Shown piece after piece: positions 12,901 through 25,794 of a stretch of DNA of 64,000 nt. Made by a program: the position numbers and the translations under genes. Origin of the DNA: Plotosus lineatus (Eukaryota; Chordata; Actinopteri; Siluriformes; Plotosidae); the NCBI GenBank assembly GCA_024760905.1, contig CM045733.1:69192001-69256000 (forward strand). The letters are read 5' to 3'. Each line of letters opens with the position of its first letter. Within the stretch, counting starts at the first letter, position 1. The notes beneath the pieces are model-generated. The model was not told the origin of the DNA. It searched no databases and was given only the letters and a program-made list of their open reading frames with translations.

Positions 12901-14677
12901 GTTATCTAATTAATTAGCTGTCCAGAAATTATTTATTGTGTAGTTATGATAATGAATAATGATTTTGCTGAAATACCCTAACTTCCTTTAAGTATATTTT
13001 TCGGTGCTCACATACTGCTCTTCATGCTGAAGTTATCATCAGAGAAATTATAAAAAGTGTTGCTAAAAATAAATGCTTTTCGATGGCAAGCATTCCTCTT
13101 TGAGTTAATGTTGATTTGTTTCTGCGATGCTATTGCACGTGTATGCTTTTTATGTACTTTTGTTTTGTTGTTGTGTTTTTAAATTTGCGAAACGTTGCAT
13201 TTCCTCTTGTTTTTCCGTTTTGTTTTAGTAAGGTTTTGTCTACTGTTGTAGGAGCCGGTGGCATAGTGGTTAGGATGCTGCGCTCATGATCGGGAGGTTG
13301 TGTGTTCAAATCCCAGTTAGACACCCACTGTGCTAAGACCCCTGGGCAAGGTCTGAACCACAAGTGTGCCTCTGTTCACCCAATGGGTACCAGTAAAAAA
13401 ATGTCCTGGGAAGGTAATCTGCAATGGACTAGCGTCCTATCCGGGAGGAGTTGAACCCCTGGTCGCTTCACGGTATGGAAACCGGGGATAAGCACCGGTC
13501 CGATGAGCCACTATGGCTTGGGTGTAAAAAGCCCAAAGGGACTGTACCTTTGTCTACTGTTGTGCTCTTGTAGTTTAAGTCAATACTTTTTGCACCAACT
13601 TCCCAGTTGAAGTCCCAGTACCGCTTAGCAAACTTCAGACATTTGCGTCTATGATTGTGAGTGAGAAAAGGTTTTTTTCCTGCATGCCTCCCAAACAGCT
13701 TGTGGGAATGTAGATGGAACCTACAAGATGAACCCCAAGATGCTACCATTTGTCGCGATTTTTTTAACAGTGAGCTTTGGAGAACTTTTTATTTCTCTAA
13801 CCACCCTCCTCAAAGTTTGTGGTGGAAAAATAGTCTCGCATCCTCATCCAGGCTTGTTTACCACTGTTCCAATTGTTTTAAACTTCTTAATGATTCCTCT
13901 TACAGTAAATATGGACAGGTGCAGGTGAGCCATGGTTTGTAGCCTGTTGTCTCTTATAGCCATGGTCTGACTTGTGCAGCTCAACACACATCTGTCTTAC
14001 TTGAATGAGTTGTTCCTTCGTCTTTATCACGTTGAAGAATGGATAAGAGAAATGATCTCTGTGTCAAGTCATATTTATACCCCAGGGAAACTGGAAGTGA
14101 TAAACTACTAATTCAATGTTCTTGGGTACTTTGATCAACTTTGTAAACTACGGTAGAAATGACAGAAATACTGTTAGGGATGTCAATAAACGTGGCACAG
14201 GTGATTTTATGAAAAATAATAATTTTTCCTAGATTTACCTAAAATTTTTGTCTCGGGATACGAAACAAATTCACTTACGAAATGCGCCATCTCAAAAATT
14301 CAAACAATGCGCAAATTGCTTTCCCATTGGCTATCTCCCAACATCCCGCCCTGCTGGCCTCCCACTGGCTAGGAGGGAGCTGCATCTCCATAATACCCAT
14401 GACGCAGCTCCCACCCATTGGCTAGGGGAGAGCTGCATCTCCATAATACCCATGATGCTTTTCATGTGCCTTCGACCCATTGTTCGTCACGGAGTTCTGA
14501 CACGCGTAAAGGACCGAGTTACTGTTGTTTCGTGAGTTTTTCGAGTGTGCTCATTGCAACTTTATTTTTTGGCTCAAGCTTTTAACCTTGCATAACCATT
14601 TGTAAGATTATAACTCTGCTAAGAAGACATGGTCAACACACACTATATGTCACATAATATCACATAATATATTATAT

Positions 14678-14721
<44 letters not shown>

Positions 14722-17700
14722 TTTTGTAGTCCACTTTGAATCTGTGTGTATCACATCTACTGTAGCTCCTCATAATCACTGTAGCTTCACAAATAATTTT
14801 GGCTTTTATGGCTTCCCACAGTCATCTTTTTCACTGTTGAAACTACCGGCTGTAATGTAGAAACCTTGTTTAACTTTACCAAGACTGTAATTATATTTTT
14901 TCAGTTTTGAAACAGTTCATCCTATCTGTACTAATATAACTATTAACGATCTCTAGGTTGACTTCACTGATCCTTATTGGATTCTAGCCAATACTTGCCC
15001 TTATTTATATAGCACAGGTTGGTGTGCATTGCACAACACACTCCATTACTGTTCATCTTTCTGCAATGCTTTCATAGCTTAATATTGTAAGAGTAAATAT
15101 GTACATAATAAATACTAATTACAGCTAAATATATTCTTATACAGAATCTGCAGTCAGTTTCAAGAGATTCCTTCATTAGTTTAATTGCATTCCTAATTAT
15201 TTTGTTTAATAACTGTATATAATAAAATGGCATACACTACACAGGGTAGTGGGTGGCACAGTGGTGTAGTGATTAGCATGTCCACTTCACAGCAAGAAGG
15301 TCCTGGGTTTGATTCCCAGATTGGGCATTTTCGTGTGGAGTTTGCATGTTCTCCCTGTGCTTGTGTGGATTTCCTCCAGGTACTCCGGTTTCCTCACACA
15401 ATCCAAGAATATGCAAAGTAGGTTAATTGGCTGCTCCAAATTATTCCTATTTGTGCGTGGGGGTGGTATTGTGGGTTGTATGAGTGTTGGCGCTGTGATG
15501 GCTTGGCGAGTTGTCCAGGGAGCATAGCCACTTCCAATTAAAAGCAGGAATAGATCTTTTTAATTTAAAGATACTGTATTTTGTCAGCTGAAGCAAGCAA
15601 ACAACTGAAAACAAAGAAAATTTATTTAGAGCTTGACAAAAGTGAAAATAAAAAAGGCTGTGCGGGAATACCAAGTTTAAATATGGCATATTATTTGTAG
15701 GAAGAATTTCTTTGCTCGTATATATTAGTATTAATATCCCCCTTATTATTTTTAAATAATAGAAAATTGGGCCCTGCGATGGCTTGGTGAGCTGTCAAGG
15801 GGGTCTTCCGCCCACGCCGAGAGTCAGCTGACATGGTGCCAGTCTCCACATGACCCTAATTAGTATTAAGTGGCTTAGGAAATGAGTGAATGAATGAATA
15901 GAAAATTGTTAAGGGAGGCATGGTGGTATATTCTTCCTGTGCTTCTCTAGGTTTCCTCTGGATACGCCAGGTTCCTCCCACAGTCCAAAGACTGTGTGAT
16001 AGTCTAGTGAGCTGTTCAGGGTGTATGTCATCTACCCTATAGTGCTGGTTGAGATAGGCTACAGCCTTCCCGCAACCCTAGTAGGATTAATCAGTTTGGC
16101 AAATAAGAGCGAGAGTGAGAAGCTCAGTTAATCCCTCTATGATTCTGAGTGTCCAATTTTTGGTTTCAACTGGCAGTGTATTAGAAATATATTTTCTATT
16201 TCAAGAAAACAAACAAAATCGATGGTCATTTTTTTTTCCCCTTTTGGTTCACTGTCTCTCTGTTGACTCAAAATACAGTCAAGAAGGCAACACAAAACAA
16301 ACAAAAGTGCTTTCTTCATAAATCTGCAAGGTGCCGAGCTTGAGTTGTGTGACCGTATCTCAGCAACTTTTCTTCTTGAAGTCTTGAGGCATCACTTTAA
16401 AGATGGAGAGAGTGAATTTAAAACTGGCACCATCACACAGCGAAAATGCCTTAAGACCCTTTCCTTTCACATAGCGGATCAGTGCACCCTGAGAGGTGGC
16501 AGTTATGACTGGTTTCTGATCTGAGCCCGCTCCCCTGTCCCTGCACACCAGATAGCATATTATTGATCTATTCTAGACCGTATCTCGCTAACTCTGGGGT
16601 GGGGGGGGGCTTCTTTTAACTTGTGCGACTGCCTGGGGCCTAATCGATGGCACTGTCGGGAGTGTCCCAGCATGTGTAAAAAGCACTTCATTCAGAAGTC
16701 TTTTCTGTGTGATATAATATTATAATGTCTATTATTACTCAATGTTAGCACAAAGCTGTGTAATTATTTTATTAGCGTCCACTCAAAGGGTACTTCACTG
16801 ATTATTCCGTGTTTTATTATGAGGAGATAAAATCTCAAATTTGTAGTCAGACTTGATGAACTCGGTGCACTTCTCCTGAGTGCCGCTGAGGTCTGGATGG
16901 TGATTTTTGCGGCACTAGTTGAGATGCGTCATGGCCTTATTTTACATGCTTACTCTCTCATTAAACTGTTTTTTCCCCCCTGATGACGTAGCGCGCTGTG
17001 GTTTTGGCGTGCCTGAAGGCCATTGTCTCCAGGCTTGTGGCAAGGATAGTGCTGAGCTGTGTAAGATGGAATGGAGAGTAGGCTGTTTTTGCCGTCTACA
17101 AGGCAGAATTGCCCCTGTCTACCTTCATTAGTCTGATATGAGCCACAACGCATAGCTCACTAGCGAGACCGGCATGTTTCTGAGCTTCCCATGTCACGGT
17201 TAAGCTAGTGAGGTCCATGCAACAGCTGCTCAGATTTGTAACACTGTCCCAACCCAGAACTCTGGACCATGGTGAAACACAGAGGTTAAGCTTCTTTGGC
17301 TGAGACAGAGCATCGTAGTCGGTCTGATTCAGGGTGTTTTGTTGAGGGTGATTGACTTGTAATGTCCCTCTGAGTCATGAAGCGTGTTTTTGTGAGATTT
17401 TGAACCAAGAGATGCAATGATGAACAGTAGAGATCTAAGAAGTATTCTGAGGAGAGCAACTGAGGAAAGACAGATTAGACCCTGGAGAGAATGATGTGTT
17501 GCAATGTTAGTGGAGGGTGAAGGATACTTATTACTTTGTACTGATCCTGCATATTGGGGATTCAAGACAGCAGAGAGTGATGAGTGCACTGAAAAGGTGA
17601 AGAGCAGAACAAATCGGAACTGGCATTGAAGCATCTTTAGGTTTCCTGCTGATTAATGCGCTTTCCATATCAAAACTCCCAACACTAGTCTCTCTCTATT

Positions 17701-19289
17701 AGTTCAATAAGCAATGTGAGCACAACGACAACCAACTTTCATGACACCATCACGGGAAATTGAAGGACAAGTTTGGAAATTCAGTTCAGTTCATTTTCTG
17801 GAATCGCTTAATCCCAATTAGGGTCACGGCGAGGCTGGCGCCCACCCCAGCCGACTCCGAGTGAGGGCAGAGTACACCCCGGACAGCTCGCCAGGCCATC
17901 GCAGGGCGGAAACACGCTGACGGCTTTGCAGGTCCTCTTGTCGAAAGTCAGCAATGGTTCTTTTACATGAACCTCACACCATAGACAGTGCGAGACATGG
18001 CCGGCCTTTGATAGATAACCCAGTTAGCTGCACCGGGAACAGGGGTGGAGGGGGGTGGGGGGGGGGTGGGGGGGGGGGTGGCGTGACAACTTTGTGGAGA
18101 GTAGGACTTGAACCCCCAACCTTTGGATCAGCGATCCAGTGCCCTATACCACTAGGTCATTGGAAATTCAGATTCTTTGATTATTTTTTCTATCTTCGTT
18201 AGCATCTCACACGCTATAGCTTTGGCCGCAATGCACCACACGTAAGCAAGCTTTATAGAATGAGGCTAACGTTTTCCGCCTCAACTGGATCTAAAGCTTA
18301 ACAGAGTAGGGTGATGGTGGGGTCAGGGTGTGTTTTTATTGGCTATTTTCTTTCCTCCCTCTGGGATTAGCACCTGGTTCCTATGTGGCGGAATTGCTCG
18401 AGAAAACAGGAGCCTTTTTTAAAGTGAAGCCAAGCAGGGATTGAGGTAAGCTGGGCTAGCCTGCTTAAAACCCCCAGTGTATCTTGGACTGTGATGAAGA
18501 GCCAAGTTTAGGAACTAGAGTATGATAGTTTTCTTATAGATCAGATCAGGTTAGGGTTTAGGCCTAAGTGTTGAGCTCCTCTGGGCTTGACTGACTTCAG
18601 GGTTGTTGAGAGGTCATCGGAAAATACCACTGTGCTACATGAACACTCAAGAGAACATCGCTTCCAAGAGTTGACATTGACTTTATCCTGTTTCTGGTGA
18701 AAGACCTCTACTTGCACTGACAGAAATTCACACGGATCAGAAGGCTTCAGAAATCAATCAGTTTCTCCACCCTTTCAAGTTTCTGTTCACTAAACAAGCA
18801 CGTAGCTCAGTTCCTCAGCTCCAGAAGATGCCTAATTAAGGTTACAACTGCAATCCATAATGGCATTGGCTGCCTGTGAACCATTGACTTCAGCCATGTT
18901 GGTGTGACTGCGCTGTAAGCAAACGATAGCAGTGGCTAATTGAATTTCTAAAAAAAATATATATATATATACACACACACACACAGGTTCACTGATTTAG
19001 ATAAAGTTCCCAGATGAAGGTGCCGGTAATTTTATCTTATTTTGTGTTTGTGTTGTTTATAATGCGGTTTCATGGAGGGTGTTTTATCTTCAGCTGACAG
19101 GAAATTGTCTTCTCCCTGCATGAGTGAGGAACACAAGGTTTTTCAAATCTTCGACGGCGTTCTGTTTGTTTTTATAGAACCCAATAATGGGGCACTTTAA
19201 GTTTAAATGCATGCTGGGAACACATCAAAGCCCAAGCACACTTCCCCTTTTACAAATACTGTATTATGGCCTTTTGGAAAATTTCATCC

Positions 19290-19324
<35 letters not shown>

Positions 19325-21518
19325 GGCTAATATTGGAGGAAGTGGATGTTTCTTCAAGTTGATTATAATCCTGGTTTGGTGCCTGGTGCCATCTAGTGGC
19401 TGAGCACTTTTAAACCTTGTACTGTTCCTTACCCTGTCATGCTGTCCAGGTTTTACCAATAAACAACAGCGGGGCCGAAATAAAAGGATTAGTCTGGTTC
19501 TGTGCGTTTAATCCAGCTTTATTTCATAATACAAAAAGCCACCTCTTCCATCTTAGCCTCCTTACTCCTGGGGCTACGGTTAATGAAAGACCGTTGTCGA
19601 GGGCAATGTCCGTAAATTGTAATAAAGCCAGGTATCCATGGTATATGGAGTATCAGATGGACCTGAGGCTACATTTTTGGGGGGTCTCGCAAATGGACCT
19701 TTGTGTTGCTCATAAAGAGAAGGTTTTCAAACATGGAATTGAATTATGAGGTTGTAATATAAACCACACGTATGTATCTGTTCAGCCAAGACCCACGAAA
19801 GGGGGGGCTGGAGCTAAGATTCCAAGCTATACTGATCTTTGTGCGTTAGGGACGAGGAAAATGATACTTTATTCGACTTAGATTTGGGAAAACTATGCAT
19901 TAGTATCATAATTGGAGTTTTTTTTATATAGGTACATCTGTCATTTATTAATTGAAAGAATGTCAAGTGTATTGAATGGTAATTCATTCGTTCATTTATG
20001 AGTAAAATTGCTTTATCATAGCAGAGTCATGTGGAGTCTGCAAACGATCTCAAGCAAGTCTGGGCAGCAGTTCATTGCAGGGTCAATACGCACACACAAC
20101 CATTCACACTCGTGCTCACACCTAGGGACAAATTGGAACAGCCACTTAACCTAATGTGCATGTCTTTGGACTGTGGGAGGAAACTGGCGTTCCTGGAAGA
20201 AGCCCATTGTGAAGCGCAAGAACATACAAACCTCAAACTCGTACTCCGGATCTATTTCTGCCGTGAGGCAGATGAACTACCCTGTAGCCGTGCTGCCCCA
20301 GTACTAAATATTGAAATCTTTAGTGTTTCGGAAGTGCATTAGTCTGGGGTGTAACTGATGATATAAAGGAGATTAAGGGCGACATGGTGGTGCAGTGGCT
20401 AGCCCGTCAGCCTCACAACAAGAAGGCCCGGGTTCGATTCTTGGGTTTGGGTGTTTTTGGGTGGAGTTTGCATGGTCTTCTTCTGCTTGTGCAGGTTTCC
20501 ATCCATGGTCCAAAAACGTTCTCAGCAAGCTAATTGGCTGTTTCGAAATCGCCCGAAGCTGTGAGTGTGAATGGTAGTATGCGTGTTGACCCTGTGATGG
20601 CCTGGCGAGCTGAGCAGAGTCAGCTGAGATGAGCACCTTCCTCCCCGGACCCTAATTAGGATTGAGTGACTTAGAAAATTAATGAATGGATAAAGTGAAT
20701 AATATTATTGGAAAATAATCAGTGATGAGTTGTTGTGATGTTGCCTGATGTTAAATAGAGTTACTCTCAACACCTTGGCGTTCATTAGTTTCCGAATACA
20801 GCACGTACACTGCAAATGGAATTTTTTAAATTATCCTTTATTTAAAGAGTTTCTCTTAAGTTCACATAAATAAAACTTGATACTCATCATCTTTTCCTTT
20901 CGGTCTTTTCCCTTTTTCAGGGGTCGCCACAGTGGATCATCTGATTTGCATGTTTTGATTTGGCATAGGTTTTTACGTCGGATGCCCGTCCTGACACAAC
21001 CCTTTAGCGAGGGACAGAAACACGCTGACGGCTTTGCAGCTCCTCTTTACGAAACTCAGCAATGGTTCTTTTACATGAACCTCTCAACATAGACAGTGAG
21101 ACACATGTCCCGCCTTTGATAACCCAGTTAGCTGCACTGTCCCCCCAGACTGGGATTCGAACCCCCAACTGTAGGATCAGCGATCCAGCATCCTTTACCA
21201 CCAGGCCACCACTGCCTCCTAAACCTTCATACACATAGGGTTATTATTCATTATTAGAACTATGTGCTGCCACTGCAATACAGGTCCCTGAATGAGTTGT
21301 TACCATAACGGGATAACATTACAGAATCAGTGCATTAATACTGGGCGGAATGTTGGTGTAGCGGTTAGCATGTCCATCTCAGACATGCTAACCAGGGTGT
21401 TTCTGTATGGGGTTTGTGTGTTCTCCTCGTACTTCTTTGGGTTTCCTCTGGGTGATTTAGTGTCCTCCCACAGTCCAAAAACATGCCCATTTGGCTACGT
21501 TGCTATTCCAAATTGCCC

Positions 21519-21559
<41 letters not shown>

Positions 21560-22354
21560 TGTGTGTGTGTGTGTGTGTGTGTTGGCCCTGTGATTGACAG
21601 GTAGTCTCTTCTGTTCCAGCCTCCCTGTAACCCTAGAAGGATAAAGCAGTTCAGCAAATGAATGAATGCATTATCACGGTATCGATATATAATTTATATC
21701 ATGAGTGCTACTACTGCTGGAACTGTTGTAAAAGAATGCAGTTTTAATCAAATATCTGCATTAAATTTTGACCAGCAGATTCACAGATTTCACTGGCGGT
21801 CGACACTTGGAGGAATATATGTATCCTTCATGTTGCCTTGGTACTTTTTCTGTGGGGGGAAAAAAAGGTCCAGCTCAAATTTCAGCACTGGACAGCAAAT
21901 TAATCTGCTTTTAATTGTTTGTTTAAGTTACTTAATTGATTTCAATCTGTATGTCTTTCCCTCTCTGGGGCAGCTGTGGCTAATCATTGGGTAACAGGGA
22001 GTCATAACAGGACCACCTATGTACGATTAATGTGCAGACCCTTTTTCCAATATCTCACACCCCATTATTCTGAGCTGCTAATTTGGAGGTTGTGCAATCT
22101 GACCTGTGGTGCAGCTGGGGAGTGTCAGATTCTCACCATGGAGAGAAAGATAGTTTTGACACGTTATACCGGTGTGCTGTTTTTTGAACTGTCTTTTTTT
22201 TTTTTTTTTTTTTTTTTTTTTATTCCTTTCTGAGAAAGGAAATGCGGTGTAGAGAGAGGAAGAGTGTGTTTTGGGGTACCGAAGGAGAACAAGCCACACT
22301 TCTGTAACCACAATCTCTTTCTTGCTTGCTTCATCACTCTCTTTCTCTATCTTA

Positions 22355-22385
<31 letters not shown>

Positions 22386-22926
22386 TCCATCGCTGTCTCC
22401 CTCTTTGCCAAACCACTGTCTCTAGCTGTCTGCAGCTGCCTATGTTCCTTCCAGGAATAACTCCTCTATGATGAGTCTCTATTGCCAAAATTGACCTGCT
22501 TTCTCAAGCTCTGATGTCAGTTTGCAGGGGGTTAATGGAGCCATGACCCAGTCCACTACAATACCACACTCAGACAAAACACGATTAACCACAGTCAACA
22601 GGTCCAGTATGTCCCGGACTGAGCACTGAGCAGCGTGGGAAGCTAGAGCACTCATGAGCCTGTTGCAACCTCAGTGTGTAAGCGCAGCTCGTGGTCTCAG
22701 CCAAAATCATCCAGCTGAGCAAGAGTTCGTTGTCATGCTTTATGAGTTTGCTCTCCGAGGTTTTGAGGGGTGCAGCAAGTGCTCAGCACTCTCGAGATGT
22801 TTAACAAGATCAGGCAAAAAAAAAAAAAAAAAATTAATAAATAAGAGATCCTTCTCCTGAGTTCTCTCAGGCTCCAAGTCAACCACCAAGCCCTCACCTC
22901 AAATCACACTCAGTCTCAGCTGGATT

Positions 22927-22996
<70 letters not shown>

Positions 22997-24569
22997 ATGG
23001 GAGTATAAGAGCCGAAGCATCAGATCTGCTTACTGTGATAGAGAGAGTGCACTCAGCCAGCACTAGATCTCCTCGTGGTATTAGTCTCATCAATGCCAAA
23101 CCAAAGAACACACCTGGCACGTTCCTCATGTTTGCGTAGCCAAAGCATGCACATATATTTCATCCTGTACATTAGGGGCTGCTCGTGCTGTGATTACTAT
23201 ACATTACAGTGCCTACTTATAATTGGTTGAATTTAAATGCCGTGGAACACTGCAACAGAAGTGCACGTATTAAATTATTTGGTTTGAAAAGCTTCTCTTC
23301 ACTGAATTATTGAGTTGCGTAACAGTAATGTTCGATCTGATGTTATTTAAAAACTACAATATTACATTATTCTTCCACATCCAGGCCAAATACAACAAAT
23401 CGTTCCATGTAACCTTGACAGCATGCAGCATTTAGTAGCTGTTTAGTCAGGCTTTGTCTACTGGTGTAGGGGCCGGTGGCGTAGTGGTGAGGGTGCTGTG
23501 CTCATGATCGGGAGGTTGTGTGTTCGAATCCCATTTAAACCCCCACTGTGCTAAGACCCCTGGGCAAGGTCTCAACCCTGAGTGTGCCTCTGTTCCCCCA
23601 GCAGTATAAATGGGTATCAGTAAAAATATACTGGGAAGGTAACCTGCGATGGACGAGCGTCCCCATCCAGGAGGAGTTGAACTCCTGGTCGCTTCACACT
23701 ACAGAAGCCGGGGATAAGTACCGGTCCGATGAGCCACTTGGCTCGGGAATAAAAAGCCCACTGGATTTTACCTTTACTCTTTAGTCAGGCTTTGTTATTA
23801 CTTTTTACTAATTTGGTGTCTTTCTTCATCTATTAATACATTTTTGTGTTTATTGTTTTTCAATTTCTTTTCTAACCAAAATCCTGACCACACCCACGCA
23901 ATACTCTAGCCAAACTAAGTGGGGATCATTCCCTACCGGAGTCCTAGAGGGTGGAGTTAAAAGTGGTTAGGATTTAGTCACCACGGTCACTGCCATCTGT
24001 GACCAGGACTCCATGGTAAGTAATTGGCCGACTTTCACTGGAGGGAGGGATAGCCTACACTCCCTTCCCTGTCACTCACAGTGATCATCAGCCAATCATG
24101 TTCGCTCTTTTGTACAAGGGGGCAGATAGTGCTTTCCCTCCAAGTGTCTTCGTTCACCCTCAAATATGCATGCGCAGCAGTTTGAGAAGAGGCGGGTGGC
24201 ATCATCGGATGTTACACAGGGGGCGTGTGCCTACCTACGCCCCTTCCCTGGTTGGTGGTGCTTGTGTGATAGGGAAGACGGTACTTGTTGGTTGGGAATT
24301 GGATATGAGTAAGTTAGGGGGAGAATTTAGTCACCATTTTTCTCAAGAAGAGATATGGCCTGTCTGTAATGAAGAAAACTTCCCTCTGTCTGTGTGCATG
24401 TCAGTGTGGAATCGGTGAATGACGGACTCTTTCACGTCGTGGAATTATTGATCCAGAATCAAACTTTGAGTCTGGTGGTGGATAAAGGTGCCCCAAAGAG
24501 TCTGGGTAAACTGGCACGGCCGCCCTCAGTGGAGCCCAACACCCATCTTTACATTGGAGGTGAGAACAC

Positions 24570-24618
<49 letters not shown>

Positions 24619-25739
24619 CAACACACTGGGCAGTGAAAACAAGATATGAGAAAAATCTGACCTTTCATAAAGTAAATTGAAGTGAAGTAACTGCAGAGAC
24701 CTTTTCAGACATAATTGCAGATAATTATGGAGTTGACTGTACAAAGAATTCGCAAAGCTGCGGTCAAACAATTAGTGAAGAATGTAGCAGCTCGTCAATA
24801 ATCCACTAATATCACAAAAATAAGACAGTCTGATTTCGCCGTAAACTTTAAGTGAAGTCTGTATGATTTGTCCTTTCAGGCGTTCCCTCAGCGATCGGCT
24901 CCACTGGCTTGCGTACGGGAGCTGAGCGACCATCCCAGTCCTTCAATGGCTGCATCCATAACGTTCGCATCAACGGGGAGCTGCAGGAGCTGAGCACTGG
25001 ATTGGCAAGCACAGAGGGCATCCTGCCTGGCTGCCACTCGTGCAGTGTGTGCGCACAGGGGCCGTGCAGGCAGAGGGGCGAGGCAGGCGTCACATGTGAG
25101 TGTCCTGCCGGCACGAGTGGCTCACTGTGTGAGCAACAGAGCTTCAGCAACCCCTGCCAGTCCAGCAGGTACTGTAATCACACACATACACTCACACTCC
25201 GATGCACATACCCTCCTCTTGTACGGATGTGAAGCGATATAACCGACCTCAAACAAGATAAAACTTACACTATATAAATGAGTAAATGTATTTCTTGTTA
25301 TTTTCTGCTAAACTGTAACTGAAAACCTTCCACAAGGGCGGGGGAGGGGAGGGGAGGGGGGGGGGGGTTCCCCTCCTGTTTAACCTGTGTATGCCTCATC
25401 GGTTTTCTTTTTGGAAAGATGAGCAGAGTTGGAGCATTTTTTTAATCTTGGGTTAAAGAATATAAAAAACAAAACAAACCCTCAAATTATGAGTCTCCCT
25501 CGTCTTTGTGTCTGCCTTGCTGGTTCCAGGTGTGTTCATGGCCTGTGTGTGCCTAAGGATTCGTCCTACAGCTGTAGATGTGCACAGGGCTACATGGGTC
25601 AGTACTGTGAGAAGAGAGAAGAGTCGGCTGCCTGCAGGGGGCATTATTGTGTGCATGGTGAATGTAGACTGGATGAGAATGGAGAGCCTGCGTGCCACTG
25701 TCAGCTTGGATACACAGGCAGCACCTGTGACACCGGTAC

Positions 25740-25794
<55 letters not shown>

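Noticed and set aside
12145..24404. miR-218 hairpin, known in a vertebrate slit3 intron
   Set aside because: The mature miR-218 sequence was not found by reading. In other vertebrates it lies in an intron among the leucine-rich repeat exons, upstream of this window.
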